This document shows, piece by piece, positions 10,278 to 20,646 of a stretch of 64,000 nucleotides of DNA. Under the pieces are notes generated by a model. The model saw only the letters and a list, made by a program, of their open reading frames with translations, was not told where the DNA came from and ran no database searches. The stretch spans positions 1 through 64,000 of the forward strand of contig CAVZLD010000009.1 of the NCBI GenBank assembly GCA_963776055.1, written 5' to 3'. The stretch is from CAVZLD01 sp963776055. GTDB lineage: Bacteria > Planctomycetota > Planctomycetia > Pirellulales > Pirellulaceae. Position 1 is the first letter of the stretch; each line of letters starts with the position of its first letter. The position numbers and the translations under genes were made by a program.

Positions 10278-12287
10278 TTATTGTGTAACGAAGCGGAAGG
10301 CGACGACCGGTTGATGATCGACATCGAGATCACCACGCAACAGGATCCAATCGTTGTCCGCTTGCCCTGTGCGTTCTCCGGAAACAACGACCCGGGCGGT
10401 CAGTTGCCTTCGTTCCATGGGTTGCAGTTCAATACTCCACTGGTCGGGCTGAACTTGACAGCCCTCCGGCGCGCGTTCCAGGCGGACTGTACCACGGATT
10501 GCCTTCGATCCAAAGTTGTAGACGTACACGGGTACTTCTCTCTCAACTCCGGGCCGGAAAGCATACTCGTACTCCCACGCCCAAGGGATTCGCTCCAACT
10601 TCACCGCCGATCCGCGTGGCAGAGCGCACTGCAACACGACGGAACTTGGGACGTCCGGGCGACGCGGTGATGCAGTGGAACGCGTCAGCGGTAACCGATC
10701 GCACTCGCCTTTCGGTAACAGGAGAAACAGGGGAGCAGACGTGAGTGTGTACTGATTGTCAAGCGGTCGTGTGCGACCCAGGTAGTCATACGCGTGCTCG
10801 ATCTGCAAATCACTTGGTACGCGCCAGTCAATCGCCATTTTGCCACGGTCGGGCCAGTCAACGTTCTTTTCTGCCCAGAGTATCAGCACGTCTTGCTCCC
10901 TGCCCTGGGGACGGGCACGCATGGCGTACGCGTGCAATTCGGCGTGATCTGCCTGCTCGAAACGGCCCAGGCGGCGAGCGCCGGCGAGCAATCGCCCTAG
11001 CGTAGCCAGCGCGACGTAACCGGGGCGAGGCGTCATGTCATAACGCAGCAAACCGAATTGAGTGTTTCCTTCGCGATACTGTCCCAGCACGAAATGAAAG
11101 TGCCGGTGTGCTCCCGCATGGAGACTCTGCACGTACGACTGCGTGATGTACTGCGCCTTCAGCAGTTGGTTTTGGGGAGACAGATCCTGCGTGGGTGAAT
11201 GACTGTCCATGGCCATGCCTCGATCGCTTTCCGTGATCCAGAGCGGCTTGCCACAGGCGGCACGCCGTGCCGGTCCCCACAGCCGTTCGTATCCATCTGC
11301 CCAGTCGTAGGTGTGAATGTTGTACGTATCAAAATAGCTCCACGCTTCGTTGAGTAGAATTGCATCGGTTTGACGTTCCGTCGGAATACCCGTAATGGCA
11401 TTCCAGCAAACGGTGACGCCGGAATCTCCCGCGCGAAACCCCAGGTAGGCAGCTTTCTGGTAGGAACAGATTTCATCCATCGTATGGCCGCCGAAGTTGG
11501 CGACGTTGGCTTCATTCCATGGCTCCCACGCCTGGACGCGACCCTGATATCGCTGACTCATGGCGCGAGCAAAGCGATAGACATGACGCAAATCCGTCGG
11601 TATGCGGCCTGTGCCTCGTTGCGGCAACGCGGCCCATCTTGGTGTGTCGTGAAAGACTTGCAGGACCTTAAGACCGTGGTCGTGTTGGATGGTGGCAGAG
11701 CTGTCGTACGTCGTGTTCTCGAGCAGTTGATCTGGCTGAGGCTGGATATCTCGCCAACGCATCCGATCGCGAACCCAGTTGACGCCGGCCAGTGCGGCAA
11801 GTTGGCTCAACCGCTTCTGATTGCCGGGGTCTCCCTCCGCGAACCAAGCGGTTGCTGAGTCGACACAGATCGGAGAGTCCTGGGGCGTGGGCGCCAATAA
11901 GGGAGTCAGCACCGCGGCCGTGGTCCATGCCTGTTCCTTGCCCGATGCATCCGACCAGCCGATGCGGTACCAGCCAGGCGGCAACTTCCCGATCTCGACC
12001 GCCGTCGCCGTATCCGGAGGCATTACACCACGTAACACCTCGGCTTCCGTTTCATTGGTGACGCACCATTGTCGAACGCCGTGGCGTTCTTCCGGGATTC
12101 TTACGCGAATGACTTCGTCGGTCAGGAACACGTTCCCCGGATGGCCAGCGGTAGTGGGGATCCCGCGGTTGACCTGTTGCAGAGCCTGCCCATTCGGACC
12201 GGGCTCGGGCGTTTGGCCGCAGACGTGCAAGCTGGTGGTGACAAAGATTGCTACGGTCACGAATTGTGATCGTGGACATGTCATCAT
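10278..12287 (-). CDS. Secreted clan-A glycoside hydrolase (GH39-like) with C-terminal beta-domain
   Basis: About 669 residues. ATG 12287 follows an AGAAAGGAA ribosome site; a much longer in-frame reading runs into the NRPS gene and is rejected. A signal peptide (VTVAIFVTTSLHVCGQ) is followed by a beta-sandwich (about 30-130), then a TIM barrel with NWVRDRMRWRDIQ, AWEPWNEANVANFGG (candidate acid/base Glu) and KPLWITESDRGM (candidate nucleophile Glu). This strand-4/strand-7 glutamate pair is typical of clan GH-A families such as GH39 and GH5. The C-terminus (about 560-669) is an NEW3-like beta domain. It starts 38 bp after the NRPS stop on the same strand, so probably one operon. The substrate is unknown; an exported glycan is plausible. 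Confidence 0.75.
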   Translation of the reverse strand: MMTCPRSQFVTVAIFVTTSLHVCGQTPEPGPNGQALQQVNRGIPTTAGHPGNVFLTDEVIRVRIPEERHGVRQWCVTNETEAEVLRGVMPPDTATAVEIGKLPPGWYRIGWSDASGKEQAWTTAAVLTPLLAPTPQDSPICVDSATAWFAEGDPGNQKRLSQLAALAGVNWVRDRMRWRDIQPQPDQLLENTTYDSSATIQHDHGLKVLQVFHDTPRWAALPQRGTGRIPTDLRHVYRFARAMSQRYQGRVQAWEPWNEANVANFGGHTMDEICSYQKAAYLGFRAGDSGVTVCWNAITGIPTERQTDAILLNEAWSYFDTYNIHTYDWADGYERLWGPARRAACGKPLWITESDRGMAMDSHSPTQDLSPQNQLLKAQYITQSYVQSLHAGAHRHFHFVLGQYREGNTQFGLLRYDMTPRPGYVALATLGRLLAGARRLGRFEQADHAELHAYAMRARPQGREQDVLILWAEKNVDWPDRGKMAIDWRVPSDLQIEHAYDYLGRTRPLDNQYTLTSAPLFLLLPKGECDRLPLTRSTASPRRPDVPSSVVLQCALPRGSAVKLERIPWAWEYEYAFRPGVEREVPVYVYNFGSKAIRGTVRLERAPEGCQVQPDQWSIELQPMERRQLTARVVVSGERTGQADNDWILLRGDLDVDHQPVVAFRFVTQ

Positions 12288-12325
12288 GCCGCATTCCTTT
12301 CTGGGAGGGCACAAGCGGAAAGCAT

Positions 12326-15300
12326 TCACCGACCGTATCTCACTCCGCCGGCCGCCGCAAGAGGCAGGATGGACGGAAGTCGGTGCCCGAACGTCAGCTG
12401 CGAGAGGATTACTTCGCTTGCGCTTTCCAGCCAGGAGCGAAAGGCCGGTAGGGGGAAATAACTCCCCTCTTCTTTCTTCATGAACTCGACCGCCGTCATC
12501 TTCTCCCAGGCGAGATAGCAGGCCACACCAATCAGCAGTACGGCGAGTAATTGCAGGACCGGCTGATCGACGACGCCCAGCTTCTCGACAGCCGAGCGGG
12601 CCTGGAAGTGTGTCAGGTAGATGAACAAGGATGCGGCGGCGATCAGTGTGATGACGCGATTCATGAAGAAGGGAACCCGAACTCGTTGCTTCACCAGGAT
12701 AGCCACAATCGCCACCAACAGAAGTGCGGGAACGCTTCCGTATTTCCCGAACTCCAGCAGCACCAACGAGCCTGCCACCAGAGCGATCAGGAGCTTCTGC
12801 CGAACGTTCTCGCTGACAGCGACGCACCATCCATAGGCCATGAAGCAGATCGTCATATGCGGAACGCGATCGTAGATCGGCGTTGTGTCCCACACGAAAG
12901 GAACCAGCAGTCGAAGCAAGTAGGTGATGCCGAATATAAGTAGTGCGGTAACGAACGGACGCTGAATGACATACTGACGGACGCTTCTGATGGACAAAAG
13001 ACAAGCAAAGATCGCCAGGTTCTGAATCAATACGGCCACGAACCAATAGTCGAAGCCTTGCGGATGGTGGAAGAAATTGGCTAACAATAGAATCGAGGGC
13101 AGATAGTATTCCTGAAACACCGTCTGTACCAACAGCGTGTACAGGATCGTCGGAATGGCGATCTTTGTCATCAGCTGCAAAATTGAGCTGATGCGGCCGG
13201 TATTCGCAATGGAGTTCACTTGAAAGCGACCGAAGCTATGCCCGGCCACGACCAGCAGGGCAGCCACCGCGCCGTGAAACGAAATCAACTTGAAGTGACC
13301 CGCAACGACAGCACAGATGGCAATGGCACGAAGGAGGACGGTCATCTCCACAGACGGAAACAGGCTCCTTTGCGGTTTCGTCGCCGCTAACTCGCGGATC
13401 GTCATCCGCTCCCATTGTTCCGGAAGTGTTCCCAGCAGGTCTTCAATGACCATCGAAGCATGGATGTACGATAGCGAATCCCCTCCCAGGTTCGAAAACG
13501 TGCTTTGCACACTGATCGACTTCATGCCGAGGACCCGCTCGTACTCCTCCGTCAAACGACGCTCAAGTTCCGTAGCAGGTGTTACGTAGGAGCCGGCATG
13601 GGACATCTGCGTCCAGTCAGGGGACGGCAGTTGCGCGGCATCCAGCTTGCCATTTGGCGTGAGTGGAATGGAATCGATCTCGAGATACAACGACGGTTTC
13701 ATGTACGCGGGGAGATGTGCGCGCAGATGATCGTCCAATTCGTCTGACGCAGGGACTTTGGTGCCGCCCGTCACATAGTACGCCACCAGTGCCTGTTCGC
13801 CGTCCGGCCTCGCGATCGGGACCACAGCCGCTCTTTGAATCCCTTCCACGGATTCCATGACGCGAGTGACTTCACCAAGTTCCACTCGATTTCCTCGGAT
13901 CTTCACCTGATGGTCCCGACGCCCGAGAAAACAGACGTTGCCGCTTGGCAGGTAATAGCCCACGTCGCCTGTCCGATAGATGGTGTTGGGTTCGGCCGAA
14001 TTCGAGTCATCCAACGCGACGAATTTCCGCGCGGTCAGCGACGGGTCAGTGTAGCCCAACGCAAGATGGTGCGTCCTCACGCCAATCTCACCGATCTCGC
14101 CATATCCTCTGCGTCGCCGGTCGGCGGAGAGGACCAGCAGCTGCGCACCGGAGATTCCCACGCCAATCGGGCAGTTCGTGTATTGCGTTGTGTCGTCGAC
14201 AGGATAGTGAGAGACAGCTTGCGGCGTCTCCGTCGTGCCGTAAAAATTCACTCCCTTCGCTCGCGGAGCCACGGCCAGGAACGACAGGGCATGTTCGGAA
14301 GTCAGGATGTCTCCGCCCCAGAACACATGGGTCAGTTTGGGCAGCAGCGCGTTCCCTCTGCGTCCCATCAAGATCAGTTTTGTGATCTGTGGCGTGCTAT
14401 GCAACACACTGATCTCTCGTTCGTCAAGCCACGCCCACAGATCTTCGGGGCGCTTCATGATGCAATCGGAGGGGATGTAACAGCAAGCACCGAGGAGAAG
14501 GGGCGCAAAGATGTCGCGCAGGATCGGATCGTGGCTCAAGCCACTCGTCATCGCGAACCGGGCGTGTTCGTCCAGAGCGTGCGTTGTCGCGTGCCATTCG
14601 ACGAAGTGCAACAGCGGGTGATGAGCGTGCCGCACGCATTGCGGAGTACCCGTGGTGCCGGACGTGAACAGGTAATAGGCCGTGTCGTCGTCGGTACTCG
14701 GTCGGAGCTTGATGCAACTTGGGGCAGAACTGGTTCGGTCGCTGGCTGATTTGTCCTTGCGTCGAAAGCGAAATCAGGCGATTGGCCGGAAAGTCGACCG
14801 CCAATGGTGAACTCTCGCCATCATTCCAAGCGGTTATCAGAAAGTCCGGCTGTAGAACTTCGCAGCAATGACGCAACCGTTCCTCCGGATAGTCCATGTC
14901 CAGCACGGCAAATGCACCACCGCTTTTCAACACCGACATCATGGCTACAACAACAGCAGGGTTACGGCGGGCAAGAATTGCCACTCGAGCGCCGGGAGCG
15001 ACACCCTGCGATCCGAGTTCGCTTGCCAAGTCGTTGACCCGATCGGCAAGTTGTGAGTAGGTTATGGCTCCGTTGACATCCCACAGGGCCGGTTGGTGGG
15101 GATGTTGGTCCACGCTCTCGAAGAATCGTTCGTGGATCGTGCCGGGTGTGCCTCCACTTGGCCATGAGATCGTAGGGTCCGGCAAACGTCGGTCCGCCGA
15201 GGTTGTCAACCGAATGGCCTCGACTTGCGTCGCGGGGTTCGTGCAGACCTGATGAAGGGCATTCTCGATCTGTTCCACGAAGAGCGACATCCGCCCGGGG

Positions 15301-16529
15301 TCAAATCGGGTGGAATCGTAGTGCAGACTCAGCGTGAGTTGGCCTCCGTTGGTAAGGCAGTGAAGATTCAGATCGAAATCCGATTGCCACTCCAACAGCT
15401 CGATCTGCTCGCTGTCCACTCCCGCCAGGTGCAGGCCCTCGTAGCGCGGGTACCAGTTTATGCCAAACTTGGGGTGCACGCCCGTCTGCTGGATGGATTC
15501 ATGGTACGGATAGCGTTCGTGCTCAAGGCAAGCGGACACTCGATCCCTTAACTGACGGACTAACTCCCGATAGGAGCTGTCGGGATCGATCTCCATCTTG
15601 AGACCGAGTGCGTTGGAGAACATTCCCAGCGTCTGCTGTGCCTCCGGTTTTCCGTGTCGTCCCGAGCTTTGAAAGGCCGAAACGATCTGATTGTTACCGG
15701 TGTAGCGAGCCAGGGCCAACAGGTAGACACCGTAAACAAAGTGAAAGGAAGTCACTTGCAGTTGCGCGGCCTGTTGTCGGATCTGCTGGAAAACTCCCGC
15801 GTCCACTTGGCGGTGGACCGCCGTTCTTTCGGCACCTCCATCGCCGCTGTAGTTCGGCGGTAGGTCGGCGAGGTCGGTAGTGTTCGCGAAGTGGTTCCGC
15901 CAGAATTGCGATTCTCGTTCACTCCACTGTCCCGGCAACAGCCCATAGGACTGAATGACCTGAAAGTACGATTGCTGGGCACTTGCATCGATCCGTTCGA
16001 TGGTCTTTCCGTCGTAGCACTCAGAAAGCTGGTGAAGGAACAAGCCGATGGTCACGCCATCGGCGATGGCATGATGCAAAGAAAGCGTGAAGCAATAGTC
16101 CTGCGTGCCGAGTTCGATGATTTGGAACCGACAAAGATCCTCCTTGAGAATGTTGCGGGATTGATAGAACCATGCTGCGGCCTTGGCCTTGATTGCGTCC
16201 TGGTTCGCGGTCGGCAGTTTCAGCCTTTGAATCCGCGCCACGCTGCGATCATGCGGCACATTGACAAATTCTCCCTGGCTCGTCCGCCGAAACGAGACGT
16301 TCAGGCCGGGCTGGGAGCGAACCACCTCGTGGATACTGCGTTGCAGACGGTCCACGTCCAAGGGTCCCCGAATCCGGAAGCTGACCGGCAGGTGGTAGTT
16401 GGCGTTCGAGCCCAGCGATGCCAGGATGTAGCGCTGCTGATTGCTTGATACCGGATAGGCTCGTGTGCTGCCGCCCGAAGCACTTCCGAGCAGGGGAAAT
16501 CCATGGATGCCGAATTGACCAGGCTTCAT
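12326..16529 (-). CDS. NRPS module (C-A-PCP) fused to membrane acyltransferase-3-like domain (one frameshift)
   Basis: About 1,400 residues once an extra base near 14712 is removed. Start ATG 16529 after AAGGACTACGG. Domains: condensation (about 25-440; LHHAIADG at 151-158 is the HHxxxDG motif); adenylation (about 460-970; LFTSGTTGTPQ at the frameshift, FYGTTE, YRTGDVGYYLPSGNVCFLGR, NGKLD); carrier (about 985-1060; GGDSL carries the pantetheine Ser); then a segment (about 1062-1350) of roughly ten membrane helices beginning RAIAICAVVAGHF, as in the acyltransferase-3 family. All core catalytic motifs look intact, so it is probably active. There is no thioesterase; the membrane domain could act as the release enzyme, moving the bound aminoacyl or N-acyl-aminoacyl group to an extracytoplasmic acceptor, by analogy with DltA/DltC/DltB. 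The amino acid substrate is not predicted. Confidence 0.85.
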
Positions 16530-17018
16530 TCCGTAGTCCTTATTTCGCCGGAAGATCCCGCCGGCGGGGCCGGTCTTGGCCGGAACGTGGCGGCGTCCGC
16601 GCGCACCAGGAACGGGTCCGAGTGCCTTCGATGGCCGGTCGAGAGGCACTTCCCCTCGCGTTAGGCCGCGAAGTCCCGTCTCCGTCAGGCTTTACGCGGG
16701 GCTTCGATGTACTTCGAGTCGTTGATCAAGGATACAACGCGAAAGCCAGGCCTTTTCCCGTCGCTACGGCAGGGGATTGCTCGATCAAGATAGCAGAAGC
16801 TGGGATAGCCTGGGGGACAGACGGCAGGTCAGAAGCGAATCGCAATCCGCAATCGGGACAAACTGCCTTTCGGAGCCGATTCCGGCGGTGCTTCATGCGC
16901 ACCTTGTTGGAAGGTGCCACCATGTCGGCACTGTCGAAGCGAAGGTCGAATTCTCAGTTGCCTTCCCCCTGAGTTGCCGCCAAACCGGTTCCCTATCGGT
17001 CCGTCCGGAACACTCGCA
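16530..17018. other. Upstream region of the NRPS operon; no gene supported
   Basis: This 489-bp gap separates the stop of the hydroxyproline dehydrogenase from the NRPS start; both genes are on the minus strand, so the NRPS promoter should be here. A minus-strand reading of about 65 codons (16726-16923) contains one CPDC motif, but it lacks a second metal-binding pair and looks like background. No terminator hairpin with a T-run was recognised after the dehydrogenase gene. Confidence 0.4.
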
Positions 17019-18300
17019 TCATCTCGTTGGATTGGAATGAGCCTCAAATCGCAGCGGCAGGTAGGGGGTGGGATCGATGTGTGGCGTTCGCTGTAAGATC
17101 ATGTCGGCAATCAGTTTGCCGGTTGCGGTGGCCAGACTGAGTCCCAGCATATTGTGTCCGGTCGCAAGGTACGCATTCGCCAGTCGCGGTACCGGACCAA
17201 TGATGGGAAGGCTGTCCCAAGTCATCGGGCGCCATCCAAACCATCGCTCTTGTTCCCCTTCGGATGAGGGAGTTAGCAGATAGGGCTTCGCCGATTCGTA
17301 CAACTGGGAAATGCGGCGGTCTGGGATCGATCCATCGAATCCAGCGAACTCCATCATCGAGCCGATTCGATATCCGCTTTCGAATGGGGACACGCCGACG
17401 TGATGTTCCGGAAACAGGATCGGGTATTGCGGGCAGGATTCGGGACGCGCCATCGTGACCGAATAACCTTTTCCCGGCTCGACCGGAATCGAGCAACCCA
17501 GGTCCTGCGACCACTCCGCGCTCCGTGCGCCACCGCGAAGACGAACTGATCGGCGTGCAACTCTCCCTGCGTTGTTTGCAGGGACTTGATACGGCCTGCT
17601 GCCTTTTCCAGATGGCGGAGTTCGCAATTCTCGACAAATTCCACTTCATGTTGTCGGAGACGCTGCGACCAGTGTTGATTTAACAGATCCGGTCGGACCG
17701 ATGCATCATTCTCGTAATAGAAGGCTCCGGCCAATCCCGATCGCAGGGCCGGATCGAAGGCCGGCAAGTCCTGACCCTCGATGCGTCGGGCTGTGGCGCC
17801 GAACTGTTCCGAGAGAATCCGATCCGTATCTGCGAATCGATCCATGCCGTGTTGGGTCTGCAGCACATACAGCAGGCCAGTGTCTTTCCATTCGCAAGAC
17901 AGTTGTTCCTGGGCGACAATTGTTCGGTATTCCTGGATCGACGAATCCAGAATTGACTTCAGGTGCTGACCCGATGCGAGCATCTGCCGTTGGGTGCATC
18001 GCTTGGCGAATTGCCACATCCAGTTCCACAATGGAGGGTGAAATCGCGGCTTGATTCGAAACGGAGCGTTGGGTGTGAAGAGGGATTTGAGGGCGACACG
18101 GATCGCCCCCGGCTCGGTGAGTGGCAGGACGTGACTCGGACAGATGTAACCGCAATTGCCGTGCGAACACGCGCCCGCGACAGCGCCGCGATCAATCACC
18201 TTCACGCGCAATCCTGCCTGCGACAAATAGTGCGCCAAGCAATGCCGATGATCCCTGCACCGACGACGATCACGCTGCCACCTTGCGATTCTGGTTTCAT
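17019..18300 (-). CDS. FAD-dependent D-hydroxyproline dehydrogenase-like oxidoreductase (two frameshifts)
   Basis: DadA/DAO-family flavoprotein, about 427 residues after joining. The start ATG (18298-18300) overlaps the epimerase stop as ATGA. The Rossmann FAD motif VIVVGAGIIGIA is at the N-terminus; a missing base near 18236 then shifts to YLSQAGLRVKVID. The middle carries GLLYVLQTQHG and DPALRSGLAGAFYYENDASV. A second shift near 17523 leads to WSQDLGCSIPVEPGKGYSVT and the C-terminal FAD contacts GWRPMTWDSLPIIGP and NAYLATGHNMLGLSLATATG. In the trans-4-hydroxy-L-proline pathway this enzyme oxidises cis-4-hydroxy-D-proline to pyrroline-4-hydroxy-2-carboxylate. The exact substrate is assigned from the two neighbours, not from active-site residues; a general D-amino-acid dehydrogenase is the alternative. 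Confidence 0.8.
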
Positions 18301-19241
18301 GCGGACCCACCCACTCGGATCCCGTAGCGATAGGGATCCTCCGGTTGTCGGATGAGTTGCGCTTCGGCGCAGACGTAGGCGTTTCCGATAATCGTCGGAA
18401 TGATCGCTTCGCCTGCTCCGGAGAAGTAGCTTGCGGTGAATCGGCTCCCGATAATGCTCTCCTGAACCCACGGTTGTCCGGGCGGTAGTTTTCCATCGGA
18501 AGCCAGACAGGCAAGTTTGGCGCTTGTGCCCGTGCCACAGGGCGAGCGGTCATAGGCACCGCCGGGGCACGAGACAAAGTTCCGGCTGTCCGCGTCGGGA
18601 GATTCGGGTTTTCCGAAGAACTCGACGTGGTCGATCTCTTCCCCATCGGGACCGGTGATCTGCTGCCGGCGCAATCCGCAGCGAACCTCCTCTGCCGCAT
18701 CGCTCAGCTTCCGAATGTTTGTTCCCGTCAGTGCAAGTGGCGGACGGTCTACCAGGAAAAACCAGTTTCCACCCCAAGCAACGTCGCCGACGACAACCCC
18801 CATTGTCTCGGTCGTCACTTGCACATCGGCCCGATACCGATAGCTTGCGACATTCGTCACGGCCACACGATTTGACTGCAATAACCTGGCCTCGACTACG
18901 CCGACCGGAGTCTCCAGTCGGCAATCGCCGGCGTGAATCCTCTTCAGATAAGCCAGTGTCACTACCACGCCGATGGCGCCATGGCAACACATTCCCAGAA
19001 AGCCCACGTTGTTGAAGAAAATCACCCCCGTTGCGCAGGACGAGTCGGACGGTTCGCAAAGCAGAGCTCCGACCATCGCATCACAACCGCGTGGTTCGGT
19101 GATTGCGAACTGACGATCGTCGTCGAAGGCATCGCGGAAACGCCGCATCTGGTCACGCACCGAGCCGAGCCCCAGATCGGGGCCGCCTTCCACGATCACT
19201 CGCGTTGGTTCGCCTTCCGTGTGAGAATCGATGACGCGCAC
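18297..19241 (-). CDS. 4-hydroxyproline 2-epimerase (proline racemase family)
   Basis: About 314 residues, usual for the family. I chose the GTG at 19239-19241 because it follows GGGAG and starts VRVIDSHTEGEPTRV, the conserved N-terminus (DSHTEGEPTR). The two acid/base cysteines are present: MCCHGAIG and SPCGTGTSA. Cys at the second site fits 4-hydroxyproline epimerases and proline racemases, and rules out the Thr-type trans-3-hydroxyproline dehydratases. It would convert trans-4-hydroxy-L-proline to cis-4-hydroxy-D-proline, the substrate of the flavoprotein encoded directly downstream with an ATGA overlap. It lies 111 bp after the DapA-family gene in the same operon. No frame problem here. 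Confidence 0.88.
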   Translation of the reverse strand: MRVIDSHTEGEPTRVIVEGGPDLGLGSVRDQMRRFRDAFDDDRQFAITEPRGCDAMVGALLCEPSDSSCATGVIFFNNVGFLGMCCHGAIGVVVTLAYLKRIHAGDCRLETPVGVVEARLLQSNRVAVTNVASYRYRADVQVTTETMGVVVGDVAWGGNWFFLVDRPPLALTGTNIRKLSDAAEEVRCGLRRQQITGPDGEEIDHVEFFGKPESPDADSRNFVSCPGGAYDRSPCGTGTSAKLACLASDGKLPPGQPWVQESIIGSRFTASYFSGAGEAIIPTIIGNAYVCAEAQLIRQPEDPYRYGIRVGGSA

Positions 19242-19352
19242 AAGAATCTCCCGACGACCACGGGCTGTCCGAGAACGGTGCTCTCGTCGGCCGCAAGTTG
19301 CATCCAACACACGATCGATATCCGAGACGGCTGGCACTTCACAACACGACAG

Positions 19353-20318
19353 CTACTTGGTCGCCGTCGTCGGGCTTGAAGCACCGGGCCATGCGCTCCA
19401 CCAGGTCCGAAACAGCTTCCATTGCTGGCGGAGAAACTCCCGCTGGCTGGGACCGAGCGAATCGGTAGGGTTGAGGTGATGTTCGTATTCCGGATTGCCT
19501 TCCAGCAGCATGAGGTACTTGTAATACAGAACCAGATCAGGACCTTCATCCAAGCGGGAAAGTACCTGCAAAGCCTGATCGAGTTCCCAGGCCAGCTGCC
19601 GGGCGGCCACATCACCGGCCGCCGCCATCTCGCACAACTCGACCAGCCGCAGGACCTCGCGTGGCAGCGCATTTCCAACGCCCGTGATCGCCCCAGCCGC
19701 TCCACAACGGACGAACCCGTGAAACACCTGCGTGTCTACGCCGACCATCAGTGTCAGCTCAGGGTCCCCGCTCGTGATTTGCTCGGCAGCATAGCTGAGC
19801 GAATCGCTGCCTCCAAATTCTTTGAAGCCGACGAGATGAGGGAATTCACGCCGCAGTTCAAAGAACAGATCGGCTTTCGTTTCGAAACCGTAATACGGGC
19901 TGTTGTAGATCACCGCGGGTACTGTCTCGGCCGCCTTGAGGATTTCGGCAAAGTGAGCATGCTGCGCGGCGGCAGATGTACCGCGCGATAGCACTCGAGG
20001 AATCACCATCAAGCCTGCCGCACCGACCTCTCGCGCATGTCGGGCATGAGCCGCAGCCAGCTTGGTATTCTGAGCGCCGGTGCCGACCACAACGGGAACG
20101 CCGGCGTCGGCCAACTGACGAACGCCCTCCTGCCGCTGCTCGTCGGTCAGCAGGGGCCAATCCCCCATGGATCCACAATAGACGACGGCACGCATTCCGG
20201 TCGCGATCAGCTCACGCCCTTTCCTGACCAACGCCTCGTAGTTCGGTTGCCCTTCGGCGGAACAGGGCGTCATCAGTGCGGGTATGCATCCGCGGAAGAC
20301 GGGTTTCGAGTCCGGCAC
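19353..20318 (-). CDS. DapA-family lyase, probable pyrroline-4-hydroxy-2-carboxylate deaminase
   Basis: About 321 residues. I favour GTG 20316-20318, which follows a strong GGAGGA site; an ATG at 20390 would add 24 unconserved residues. The fold signature is clear: GCIPALMTPC, YCGSMGDWPLLTDEQR, the Tyr of YNSPYYG and the Schiff-base Lys of VGFKEFGG. The family includes dihydrodipicolinate synthase, N-acetylneuraminate lyase and the deaminase of the hydroxyproline pathway. Next to the epimerase and the flavin dehydrogenase, the last is by far the best choice: it would yield 2-oxoglutarate semialdehyde and ammonia. It is the first gene of the operon, divergent from the BNR_4 gene. The final pathway enzyme, a semialdehyde dehydrogenase, is absent from the window. 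Confidence 0.85.
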   Translation of the reverse strand: MPDSKPVFRGCIPALMTPCSAEGQPNYEALVRKGRELIATGMRAVVYCGSMGDWPLLTDEQRQEGVRQLADAGVPVVVGTGAQNTKLAAAHARHAREVGAAGLMVIPRVLSRGTSAAAQHAHFAEILKAAETVPAVIYNSPYYGFETKADLFFELRREFPHLVGFKEFGGSDSLSYAAEQITSGDPELTLMVGVDTQVFHGFVRCGAAGAITGVGNALPREVLRLVELCEMAAAGDVAARQLAWELDQALQVLSRLDEGPDLVLYYKYLMLLEGNPEYEHHLNPTDSLGPSQREFLRQQWKLFRTWWSAWPGASSPTTATK

Positions 20319-20646
20319 GTGATCCTCCTCCAATAGGCTCGATGTTCTCTCCTCGATCGTCATTCTGTCCGACTTCCCGTTCTTCATCAAGAAGAGCTGG
20401 AGACAGTACCGGATGGTTTCCCCCCATCGCGGTCACGCACTGCGTGCCGCGTGAAGAACCGCTACTCGTGGGGTGTCTCCCGCCCAGGTGCAGCCGATCC
20501 CCGTCGTGCCAAGCTGCGGCGAATAGGATCAGCAGAGCCTCGACGCGAGCCTTGATTGACATCCCGGAAGGGATTCCAGAGGATAGTTGTCTGGAAACTG
20601 GCCACCTGCCGAATGTGACTCCGAGGGGACCGTCGAGAGGATCGCC
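20319..20646. promoter_or_regulatory. Divergent intergenic region between hydroxyproline operon and BNR_4 gene
   Basis: 328 bp between divergently transcribed genes, so it must hold both promoters. The only symmetric element I noticed is ATCCCGGAAGGGAT at 20561-20574 (5-bp arms, 4-bp spacer), a weak operator candidate. No convincing sigma-70 boxes and no protein gene; readings crossing it look like background. Confidence 0.3.

Noticed and set aside
12288..13046. N-terminal extension of the glycosidase
   Set aside because: It overlaps the NRPS membrane domain, looks like translated antisense, and the ATG at 12287 has a ribosome site and signal peptide.
16726..16923. Small minus-strand frame with a CPDC motif
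   Set aside because: One CxxC pair only, no conservation that I can judge, and low-complexity surroundings.
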